Below, piece after piece: positions 16,518-24,400 of a DNA stretch of 64,000 nt. Both the position numbers and the translations under genes were made by a program. Origin of the DNA: Bordetella parapertussis (GTDB lineage: Bacteria > Pseudomonadota > Gammaproteobacteria > Burkholderiales > Burkholderiaceae_C); NCBI GenBank assembly GCA_945901125.1, contig CAMDKD010000003.1, positions 1-64,000 of the forward strand. The letters are read 5' to 3'. Each line of letters starts with the position of its first letter. Position 1 is the first letter of the stretch. Below the pieces are notes generated by a model, which was given only the letters and a program-made list of their open reading frames with translations, did no database searches and was not told the origin of the DNA.

Positions 16518-18248
16518 ATGAAGTTGACATTCAAACCCGTGGCAGCCGCCATGTCACTGTTGTTGGCATCGGTAGCCGTTCAGGCCGCCGGTCCTTACAA
16601 CCCGGTGACAGACGCGCGTCTGCAAAACCCGGAGCCACGTAACTGGCTGTCCACCCGCGGTAACTACCAGGGTTGGGGCTATAGCCCCTTGGAAAAAATC
16701 AATACAGCTAACGTAGGCAAGCTACAACAAGCCTGGTCGTTCACGACCGGCGTGCAGGAAGGTCACCAGGCACCTCCTATCGTCAATGATGGTTACATGT
16801 ACATCACCACACCGCAAAACCAGGTCATTGCTCTGGATGCCAAAACCGGTATGGAACTGTGGCGCTACAAAAAGGAAATAGCGCCTGAGCTGTTCCAATT
16901 GCACCCGACCAACCGTGGCGTTGCGCTGTATGGAGACAAACTCTATGTCGCCACCACCGATTGCAACCTGGTTGCACTGGACGCCAAGACCGGCAAAGTG
17001 CTGTGGACTGTTGCGATTGAAGACTGGAAAACCGGCTACTACATGACGCTGGCTCCTTTGGCTGTCAAAGGCAAGATCATGGTCGGCGTGTCCGGCGGCG
17101 AATACGGTGTGCGCGGTTTTATTGCCGCAGTCGATGCCAACACCGGCAAACAAGTGTGGAAGCGTCATACCATTCCTGCGCCCAACGAACCAGGCGGTAA
17201 CACATGGCCTGATAACGGCTCTTACAAAACCGGCGGCGGCAGTGTCTGGGTGACCGGTACGTATGACGCCAAAACCAATATCGCTTATTGGGGCACCGGG
17301 AACCCCGGCCCATGGACACCTGACATGCGCGAAGGCGACAACTTGTACGCCAGTTCTGTGTTGGCGATAGACGTAGACACCGGCGACATCAAAGGTCACC
17401 ACCAGTACGCACCCAATGATTCATGGGACTGGGATGAGGTCACACCGCCGCTGCTGATCGACACCGAAATCAAGGGTCGCAAAGTGTCAGCTGCGGTGCA
17501 CGCCGGCCGTAACGGCTACCTGTGGGTGCTCGAGCGCTCGGGCGGTGCCATCAAGTTCGTCAACGCCTGGCCTTATGTTGGTAACAACGTGTTCAAGAGC
17601 GTGGACCCGGTCACCGGCCGTCCGACCTATGACATGTCCAGAAAACCCAGCTTGAAAAACGGCGCGGATTTCTGTCCCGGTTTGTGGGGCGGCAAAGACT
17701 GGTCTCCTGAGGCCTACAGCCCGAAAACAGGTTTGTTCTACATCCCTGCGAACAACAACATGTGCTCGACCCTGCCTAAAGGCGAAGTCATACCTTACAA
17801 GGCTGGCGAGTTGTACATCGGCTTCCCTATTGCTGAAGTGATTACCAATACACGTCTTGGCCCTGGCGCCAAAGACCACATCGGTGAACTACAGGCATGG
17901 GACATCAAAACCGGCAAGCTGGCCTGGACTCACAACTTCAAAGACCAGTTGTGGACCCCTTTGATGGCAACCGGCGGTGGTCTGGTGTTTGCGGGTGGTA
18001 CACCTGACCGTAAATTCCGTGCTTTCAATGCCAAAACAGGCAAATTGCTATGGGAAACCAATGCGCCTTCCGGCGTGATCGGCGTGCCAAGTTCCTATGA
18101 AGTCGATGGAGAGCAATACATCGCTGTGCAAGCCGGTTGGGGCGTGGATGCCCAGCGTCTGGCCGGTGCGATTGACAATGTCAAAGGCACTACCACCCTG
18201 GTTCCCCAGGGCGGTACTTTGATGATTTACAAACTCCCTAAGAAGTAA
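16518..18248 (+). CDS. PQQ-dependent alcohol dehydrogenase with lanthanide-type site
   Basis: A 576-residue periplasmic quinoprotein of the methanol/ethanol dehydrogenase family. A Sec signal peptide covers residues 1-23 (cleavage after VQA). Propeller repeats of the type GxIxAxDxxTGKxxW recur through the chain. The catalytic Asp is D304 in DSWDWDE, and D306, two residues on, is the extra Asp that marks lanthanide-dependent XoxF/PedH enzymes; calcium enzymes have Ala or Ser there. The GNPGPW block carries the metal-binding Asn. The vicinal Cys pair usual in methanol dehydrogenases is not seen; only a single Cys (TTDCN) is nearby. No xoxG/xoxJ-like genes follow; an exported Rieske protein precedes. 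The substrate is unknown. A good ribosome site (GAGGAG) and a strong terminator frame the gene. Confidence 0.9.
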   Translation: MKLTFKPVAAAMSLLLASVAVQAAGPYNPVTDARLQNPEPRNWLSTRGNYQGWGYSPLEKINTANVGKLQQAWSFTTGVQEGHQAPPIVNDGYMYITTPQNQVIALDAKTGMELWRYKKEIAPELFQLHPTNRGVALYGDKLYVATTDCNLVALDAKTGKVLWTVAIEDWKTGYYMTLAPLAVKGKIMVGVSGGEYGVRGFIAAVDANTGKQVWKRHTIPAPNEPGGNTWPDNGSYKTGGGSVWVTGTYDAKTNIAYWGTGNPGPWTPDMREGDNLYASSVLAIDVDTGDIKGHHQYAPNDSWDWDEVTPPLLIDTEIKGRKVSAAVHAGRNGYLWVLERSGGAIKFVNAWPYVGNNVFKSVDPVTGRPTYDMSRKPSLKNGADFCPGLWGGKDWSPEAYSPKTGLFYIPANNNMCSTLPKGEVIPYKAGELYIGFPIAEVITNTRLGPGAKDHIGELQAWDIKTGKLAWTHNFKDQLWTPLMATGGGLVFAGGTPDRKFRAFNAKTGKLLWETNAPSGVIGVPSSYEVDGEQYIAVQAGWGVDAQRLAGAIDNVKGTTTLVPQGGTLMIYKLPKK

Positions 18249-18276
18249 AAAAAAGTCCCCGGGGTTTCCCGGTTTA

Positions 18277-18314
18277 ACGGCCCTGCTCCTCGGAACGGTA
18301 GGGCCGTTTTTTTT
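18277..18314 (+). terminator. rho-independent terminator after the PQQ dehydrogenase gene
   Basis: Perfect 8-base arms ACGGCCCT and AGGGCCGT enclose a 15-base loop and are followed by eight T. It ends the acyl-CoA ligase / Rieske / PQQ dehydrogenase unit. Confidence 0.88.
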
Positions 18315-18399
18315 ATGCCTGAAATTTATACAAATAATTACGGATCAAGTTGGTTGTCATGGCTTGGTTTCTCCGTTGAATATGTCAGAGCACAGGGTT

Positions 18400-19377
18400 T
18401 TACATCAACAGATGTTCACCGTCATTGGCCCCGCCGAGTATGACGTAATTGACTTTGCGAATGTCCATCAAGCGCGTGCCGCCCGCATAAGAGATGGAGC
18501 TTTGCAAGTCTTCCTGCATTTCGCACAGCGTGTCTTTCAAATGGCCTTTGATCGGCTCCAAAATGCGCTTGCCTTCGACGTGTTTGTATTCGCCTTTGTT
18601 GAAGTCCGAGGCCGAACCGTAGTATTCCTTGAACAAGCGACCGTCTACCTCTACCGTCTGTCCCGGAGACTCTTCGTGACCGGCCAGCATGGAGCCGATC
18701 ATTACCATGGACGCGCCAAAGCGCACGCTCTTGGCGATGTCACCGTGTTCGCGAATACCGCCGTCGGCAATGATGGGTTTAGTGGCCACACGTGCGCACC
18801 ACTTCAATGCAGATAGCTGCCAACCGCCGGTGCCGAAGCCGGTTTTGAGTTTGGTGATGCAGACTTTGCCAGGTCCTACGCCGACCTTGGTCGCGTCCGC
18901 GCCCCAGGTCTCCAGGTCAATCACCGCCTCGGGCGTGCCGACATTGCCCGCGATGATGAAAGCGTCTGGCAACTGTTCTTTCAAATGCGTGATCATGCGA
19001 TGCACATTGTCTGAATGGCCGTGCGCGATATCGATGGTGATGTAGTCCGGGCTCAGGCCTTCGGCGCGCCACGCAGCCACGGTGTCATAGTCAGCTTGCT
19101 TGACCCCCAGCGACACCGAGGCGTACATGCCTTTGGTTTTGCAGTCGCGCACAAACTTGACGTTGTCCAAATCAAAGCGGTGCATCACATAAAAGTAGCC
19201 GTTGGCTGCCAGCCATTCGCAAATGCTTTCATTCACCACGGTTTTCATGTTGGCGGGAACCACAGGAAGCCGGAATGTATGTTTGCCTAAGGTGACACCG
19301 GTGTCGCATTCAGAGCGGCTTTGCACACGGCATTTGCGCGGCAGTAAAAGAATATTGTCGTAATCAAAAATTTCCAT
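18400..19377 (-). CDS. guaC: GMP reductase
   Basis: A 325-residue cytoplasmic TIM-barrel enzyme of the IMPDH/GMP reductase family that deaminates GMP to IMP with NADPH. The catalytic Cys is in VGVGPGKVCITK, without the CBS-domain insert of IMP dehydrogenase, and the flap region (GSMLAGHEESPG) follows. The ATG at 19377 is preceded by TTGGAG at good spacing; the open frame begins 8 codons earlier. It stands alone. Confidence 0.92.
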   Translation of the reverse strand: MEIFDYDNILLLPRKCRVQSRSECDTGVTLGKHTFRLPVVPANMKTVVNESICEWLAANGYFYVMHRFDLDNVKFVRDCKTKGMYASVSLGVKQADYDTVAAWRAEGLSPDYITIDIAHGHSDNVHRMITHLKEQLPDAFIIAGNVGTPEAVIDLETWGADATKVGVGPGKVCITKLKTGFGTGGWQLSALKWCARVATKPIIADGGIREHGDIAKSVRFGASMVMIGSMLAGHEESPGQTVEVDGRLFKEYYGSASDFNKGEYKHVEGKRILEPIKGHLKDTLCEMQEDLQSSISYAGGTRLMDIRKVNYVILGGANDGEHLLM

Positions 19378-19528
19378 GAACCAGGCTCCAAAAATAAACA
19401 AGGAGAGCGCTTGGCCTGGCCGGTTAAATAAACCGGACGCAAGAATCTTGGGCCCGGTAATTGATTCTACGCAGGTTGACTGACCCCGTGCTCTAGATAT
19501 ATCAGCGACTGTGACGCGACACGGCTGG

Positions 19529-19867
19529 TCAGGACAGCATGGCCTCTATGCGACTCAAGGCATCCTCAATCACCATGGGTGGCGCACGTTCAATTTTTTT
19601 GGCCTGGCGTGCAGCTAAGTCGAGCATGCGGATTTTGTTGACCAGGGCGACGCCTTGGGTTTTACAACCACTCCCGGTGAGGTTCACAGCAAAACCCGCA
19701 TAGCGCGCATGGTCGCCGCCTTGTGAAATCGGGGCAACCAGCACATCACCTAAGCGGTTGAAATTTTTGGTGGTCAGTACCAAAGCCGGCCGGGTGCCGC
19801 GTTGTTCACGACCGATAACGGGGTCTAGGGGTACGCTGACAATATCTCCTCGATCGAACACAGCCAT
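19529..19867 (-). CDS. mazF: MazF/ChpB-family toxin endoribonuclease
   Basis: A 112-residue toxin of the PemK/MazF family that cleaves mRNA. The start FDRGDIVSVPLDPVIGREQRGTRPALVL contains the conserved GDIV and RPALVL blocks, with APIS and a KTQG motif downstream. Its ATG overlaps the antitoxin stop by one base (TAATG), so translation is coupled. It sits between guaC and uvrD, a typical site for a small chromosomal toxin-antitoxin insertion. Confidence 0.88.
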   Translation of the reverse strand: MAVFDRGDIVSVPLDPVIGREQRGTRPALVLTTKNFNRLGDVLVAPISQGGDHARYAGFAVNLTGSGCKTQGVALVNKIRMLDLAARQAKKIERAPPMVIEDALSRIEAMLS

Positions 19868-20124
19868 TACCAGACCTCCTGACCAGCGGGCTTGGACTGG
19901 TCCCAAAGCGCCATGTCTGCCGGCGGCGCTGCCTTGCTGTCGCATTGCGCAATCAAATCAGCCAAATGGTGTTTGCGTTTATGTTCCAGCACGACTTTTC
20001 CATCGGCGGTGGTGGAGAGTCGCAGGGGTTGACCGGCTTTCATGCCGAGGTCACGCAGCACAGGCGGCGGCAGTATCAAGGCGGTGCTGTTGCCCATTTT
20101 TTTCAGTACGACTTCCATCTTCAC
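19867..20124 (-). CDS. mazE: MazE/AbrB-like antitoxin
   Basis: An 85-residue protein with an N-terminal swapped-hairpin AbrB/MazE DNA-binding domain (KKMGNSTALILPPPVLRDLGMKAGQPLRL) and an acidic and hydrophobic C-terminal tail that would wrap the toxin. It precedes mazF in the same operon and probably represses it. Confidence 0.88.
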   Translation of the reverse strand: MKMEVVLKKMGNSTALILPPPVLRDLGMKAGQPLRLSTTADGKVVLEHKRKHHLADLIAQCDSKAAPPADMALWDQSKPAGQEVW

Positions 20125-20225
20125 GGCCTTTCTTGACGACTGGCAGACAGTTTAGTGAGCCGCACCCCAAGTGTCAAACATTGTTATACATCTGCCGACG
20201 CTGAGTTGTTTCCTACAATCGGCTG

Positions 20226-22604
20226 ATGCTCACAGGCCTTTCCCCCGACTTCTCCTCCCCTTTGTTACAAGGCCTCAACCCCGAACAGCAAGCCGCCGTC
20301 ACTTTGCCGGGGCAGCATGCGCTGATACTGGCCGGTGCCGGATCCGGCAAGACGCGGGTATTGACCACGCGTATCGCCTGGTTGCTGCAAACCCGTCAGG
20401 TCACGCCCGGCGGTTTGATGGCGGTCACTTTCACCAACAAAGCGGCCAAGGAAATGCTGACGCGTTTGAGCGCCATGCTGCCGGTGAATGTGCGCGGCAT
20501 GTGGATAGGCACGTTCCACGGCTTGTGCAACCGGTTTTTGCGGGCGCATTGGAAGCTGGCGAATCTGCCTCAGGCATTTCAAATTTTGGACACGCAAGAC
20601 CAGTTATCTGCGGTCAAGCGCTTGCTCAAGCAATTCAATATCGACGATGAACGCTTTCCGCCCAAGCAAGTGCAATGGTTCATCGCCGGTTGCAAAGAAG
20701 AAGGCCAGCGCCCCAAGGATGTGATGGTGCGCGACCCGGAGACGCGTCAAAAAGTTGAGCTGTATCAACTGTACGAAGACCAGTGCCAGCGCGAAGGCGT
20801 GGTGGATTTCGGTGAGTTGATGTTGCGCAGTTATGAATTGCTGCGGGATAACGAACCTTTGCGCGAACATTACCGCCAGCGCTTTACACACATTTTGATA
20901 GACGAGTTTCAAGACACCAACAAGCTGCAATACGCTTGGATTAAGTTACTCAGCGGCGCGGGCAGCGCCGTGCTCGCGGTAGGTGACGATGACCAGAGCA
21001 TTTACGCGTTTCGCGGCGCACGCGTCGGCAATATGGCCGATTTTGTGCGTGAGTTCGAGGTGCAACACCAGATCAAGCTGGAGCAAAACTACCGCAGCCA
21101 CAGCCATATTCTGGACACGGCTAACGAGCTGATCAAGCACAACAAAACCCGCCTGGGTAAAAACCTGCACACCACGCAAGGTGCGGGCGAGCCGGTGCGG
21201 GTGATGGAGTCGCCCGGCGATTTGGCCGAGGCCAATTGGATGGTGGAAGAGATCAAACAACTGCTGCGTGATGGGCGCGACGGTGACGGTGCAAAAGGTG
21301 TGGTGGCCCGCAGCGAAGTCGCCATTCTTTACCGCAGCAACGCGCAAAGCCGTGTGATTGAAACCGCTTTGTTCAACGCCGCCATGCCTTACCGCGTGTA
21401 TGGCGGTTTGCGCTTTTTCGAGCGCGCCGAAATCAAACACGCGCTGGCGTATTTGCGTTTGCTCGAGAACCCGCGCGACGACACCAGTTTCATGCGGGTG
21501 GTCAATTTCCCGCCGCGCGGCATAGGCGCGCGCAGCATCGAGCAATTACAAGACGCAGCCCGCGCCAGCGGTTGCGCTTTGCACGACGCGGTCAGCAGCA
21601 TCAGCGGCAAGGCGGGTGCGAATATTTCTGCGTTTGTCGCCAAACTCGATGTGTTGCGCGAGCAAACCCAAGGCCAAACGCTAAAACAAATCATTGAACT
21701 CTTGCTGGACCACAGCCAGTTGATTGAGCACTACCAGGCCGAGCGCGAAGGCGCAGACCGGGTGGAGAACTTGCAAGAGTTGGTCAACGCTGCAGAAAGC
21801 TTCGTCACGCAAGAAGGCTTCGGCAAAGACGCGGTGGCGCTGCCGGTGGACGAGGCTTTGCAAAGCCAGGCCGACTTTGCCGCTTCGCAAGCAGCCGCAG
21901 CCGGCACACCTTTGCAACCGGATGCTGACACTGGTGAAACCTTGTCCCCGTTGGCGGCCTTTCTCAGTCACGCTGCTTTGGAAGCCGGTGACAACCAGGC
22001 GCAGGCCGGACAGGACGCGGTGCAACTCATGACCGTGCACGCGGCCAAAGGTTTGGAATTTGATTGCGTGTTCATCACCGGCCTGGAAGAAGGCCTGTTC
22101 CCGCATGAAAACGCCATGAGCGATTTCGAAGGTCTGGAAGAAGAACGCCGTTTGATGTATGTGGCCATCACGCGCGCGCGCAAGCGCTTGTACCTGAGTC
22201 ATTCGCAAACCCGCATGTTGCACGGCCAGACCCGCTACAACATCAAAAGCCGGTTTTTTGACGAAATGCCCGAGCACACCATGAAGTGGTTAACACCTAA
22301 AACCGGTTTGCAGGCACAGCCCATGTGGGGCAGCAGAGCCTCGGGCTTCGGCGACAAAGATTCAGGCCGTGCCGGTTTTTTCACACCGACGCCGCCTTCT
22401 ATTCCTCAACGCGCAAATCCGGCGACTGCCAGCGGCCCGAACGCCTGGGTCCGAAGCGGCTTGCAGGTGTTTCACACCAAGTTCGGGGAAGGTACCGTGG
22501 TGTCTATGGAAGGTGTGGGGGATGATGCTCGCGCTCAAGTGAAATTCAACCGCCACGGCGTGAAATGGCTGGCGCTGTCGGTCGCTAAATTGACGCCTGT
22601 TTAA
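20226..22604 (+). CDS. uvrD: UvrD/PcrA-type DNA helicase
   Basis: A 792-residue SF1A 3'-5' helicase acting in nucleotide excision and mismatch repair. Motifs in order: LNPEQQAAV (Q motif), AGAGSGKTRVL (Walker A, about residue 37), TFTNKAAKEM (Ia), LIDEFQDTN (II), VGDDDQSIYAFRGA (III), LEQNYRS (IV), TVHAAKGLEFDCVF (V) and VAITRARKRL (VI). The C-terminal tail ends in a small Tudor-like domain (VFHTKFGEGTVVSMEG) as in UvrD/PcrA. Full length. Confidence 0.95.
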   Translation: MLTGLSPDFSSPLLQGLNPEQQAAVTLPGQHALILAGAGSGKTRVLTTRIAWLLQTRQVTPGGLMAVTFTNKAAKEMLTRLSAMLPVNVRGMWIGTFHGLCNRFLRAHWKLANLPQAFQILDTQDQLSAVKRLLKQFNIDDERFPPKQVQWFIAGCKEEGQRPKDVMVRDPETRQKVELYQLYEDQCQREGVVDFGELMLRSYELLRDNEPLREHYRQRFTHILIDEFQDTNKLQYAWIKLLSGAGSAVLAVGDDDQSIYAFRGARVGNMADFVREFEVQHQIKLEQNYRSHSHILDTANELIKHNKTRLGKNLHTTQGAGEPVRVMESPGDLAEANWMVEEIKQLLRDGRDGDGAKGVVARSEVAILYRSNAQSRVIETALFNAAMPYRVYGGLRFFERAEIKHALAYLRLLENPRDDTSFMRVVNFPPRGIGARSIEQLQDAARASGCALHDAVSSISGKAGANISAFVAKLDVLREQTQGQTLKQIIELLLDHSQLIEHYQAEREGADRVENLQELVNAAESFVTQEGFGKDAVALPVDEALQSQADFAASQAAAAGTPLQPDADTGETLSPLAAFLSHAALEAGDNQAQAGQDAVQLMTVHAAKGLEFDCVFITGLEEGLFPHENAMSDFEGLEEERRLMYVAITRARKRLYLSHSQTRMLHGQTRYNIKSRFFDEMPEHTMKWLTPKTGLQAQPMWGSRASGFGDKDSGRAGFFTPTPPSIPQRANPATASGPNAWVRSGLQVFHTKFGEGTVVSMEGVGDDARAQVKFNRHGVKWLALSVAKLTPV

Positions 22605-22610
22605 AAGCGT

Positions 22611-23387
22611 TTATGCCAGCACCGGTTCGCTGACAAAGCAGTCGCGGAAACTGTAATAGCTGGAAGTGAAAAACATGGTGGCCAGCATCAGCATGGCTGG
22701 CAGCATGAGTGTCAAGGACAACTGGCCTTCATCAAACACCATGCTGATCAGACTGAGCAAGACGCTGGTCATCAAAAATATGCTCAGCCAGGTCAGGCCG
22801 AAAACGGCAAATGCCCGCCAGTTGGCCCAGCAAGCCATGAAGCTAAAGAATATGCTTTTGGCCAGCGGCTGCGCATGCCAGTGCATCAGCGCAGGCGCAT
22901 GCCAGAACAAGGAAGACAAAGGCAGGTACAACAACATAGAAAACAAAGCGGCCGTTTGAAAATGCTCGTTTAATACATGTTCTTCGCTCAGGTTGCCGCC
23001 GGCCATGTACATGCGGGCGAAGTCGCCGTTGTCAAACATGGTGGACATGGCCAGCACAAAGCAAAACAACAAGGCGTAGAAAAAGCCCAATAAAACCATT
23101 TGCTTGCTTTGCGCCGCACCTTGCTTGAAACCGATGATGAGCATGGACGGCATGGGAAAGCGTCCCAGATCGGCTTCGCGCGCAGCCGCCATCAAGCCCA
23201 AAGAGGCAGCCGGTATGAACATCAAGCCTAGAAACGTGCCGCCATACGAGAGCATGGAAGACAGCGAGGCCAGCGCCATGAACAGCAGAAACAGACCGCT
23301 GAGCGCCAGCGGCTGACGCCAGAAAGTGCGTATGCCCTGGCGCACCCAGGTGGAGCCTTGACGGGCTTTGACGACATTAAGTTTCAT
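22611..23387 (-). CDS. BPSS1780-family membrane protein
   Basis: A 258-residue protein with about six hydrophobic segments, starting with the family-like block VVKARQGSTWVRQGIRTFWRQPLALSGLFLLFMAL. This family is widespread in Burkholderiales and has no known function. It lies 3 bases downstream of thrB and is probably cotranscribed with it. Its end nearly meets the end of uvrD. Confidence 0.8.
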   Translation of the reverse strand: MKLNVVKARQGSTWVRQGIRTFWRQPLALSGLFLLFMALASLSSMLSYGGTFLGLMFIPAASLGLMAAAREADLGRFPMPSMLIIGFKQGAAQSKQMVLLGFFYALLFCFVLAMSTMFDNGDFARMYMAGGNLSEEHVLNEHFQTAALFSMLLYLPLSSLFWHAPALMHWHAQPLAKSIFFSFMACWANWRAFAVFGLTWLSIFLMTSVLLSLISMVFDEGQLSLTLMLPAMLMLATMFFTSSYYSFRDCFVSEPVLA

Positions 23388-23390
23388 GGC

Positions 23391-24341
23391 TTAGAGTGTG
23401 ACAGGGTCATACAGCCTTTGTACCAACACACGTTCAAAGTGCGCCGGGTCATGGGGTTGCAACAAACTGGCTTCGCGCGGCAAGTGGAAATCCCACAAAC
23501 GCGAAATCCAGAAACGCAGCGCAGCCGCGCGCAACATGGGGTTGAACATGGAACGTTCGGCCGCGCTCAGTGGACGTACCTGCTGGTAAGCATGCAGCAT
23601 AGCCTCAAAGCGCAAACGATCCAGCACGCCGGTGTCCAGGTCTACGCACCAGTCGTTGATGCACACGCCCAGGTCAAACAGCCAGCGGTCGACACCGGCG
23701 AAATAAAAATCAAACACACCGCTGAGCGCTTCGCCGTCAAACAGCACGTTGTTGCGGAAAGCGTCTGCGTGTACCGCGCCGCCCGGCATGGCTTCATAGG
23801 CAGACAAGCCGGTCAGGTGGTTTTGAAACGTCAGTTCGTGTGTCAATAACTGCCATTGGTGTTGAGACAAAAAAGGCAGGATTTGCGGCACAGTCTCATT
23901 CCACCAGTTCAGGCCGCGCAGATTGATTTGATGCCGGTCATAGTCTTTGGCGGCCAGGTGCATGTGCGCCAAGGTCTGGCCCATGGCGGCGCAATGCACC
24001 GCGGCCGGCTCGTCCAGGCAAGCGCCTGGCAGCCGATTGACCACAGCTGCGGGTTTGTCCAGCAGCGTCAACAAAATATCGCCTTGGTGGTTGGACTGCG
24101 GATCCGGCACCGCAACACCACGCGAGGCCAGGTGTTTCATCAGGTACAGGTAAAACGGCAGCTGCGTGTGGTTTAAGCGCTCGAACACCGTCAGCACGTA
24201 TTCGCCCTGGTCGGTTGTCAGAAAATAGTTAGTGTTTTCTATGCCGCTGTTGATGCCTTGCAGGCTGACCAGCTCGCCGATGGACAGCTGGGTCAACAAT
24301 TCTGTGGCTTGCTGCTCGGAAACTTCGGTGAAAACGGCCAT
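23391..24341 (-). CDS. thrB: homoserine kinase (ThrB2 / choline-kinase-like type)
   Basis: A 316-residue kinase of the APH fold, the type II homoserine kinase of many proteobacteria, making O-phosphohomoserine for threonine synthesis. The start MAVFTEVSEQQATELL and the block GINSGIENTNYFLTT are family signatures; HADAFRNNVLFDG is the catalytic loop (HxDxxxxN) and GVFDFYFAGVDRWLFDLG contains the metal-binding DFY/D. The ATG at 24341 was preferred over one 17 codons upstream, which would overlap the divergent polA frame. Confidence 0.93.
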   Translation of the reverse strand: MAVFTEVSEQQATELLTQLSIGELVSLQGINSGIENTNYFLTTDQGEYVLTVFERLNHTQLPFYLYLMKHLASRGVAVPDPQSNHQGDILLTLLDKPAAVVNRLPGACLDEPAAVHCAAMGQTLAHMHLAAKDYDRHQINLRGLNWWNETVPQILPFLSQHQWQLLTHELTFQNHLTGLSAYEAMPGGAVHADAFRNNVLFDGEALSGVFDFYFAGVDRWLFDLGVCINDWCVDLDTGVLDRLRFEAMLHAYQQVRPLSAAERSMFNPMLRAAALRFWISRLWDFHLPREASLLQPHDPAHFERVLVQRLYDPVTL

Positions 24342-24400
24342 GGAAAGGATGCGAACAGCTCTAGCTAAAGGATGGCGTGATTGTAGGCACAATCCCTGTT

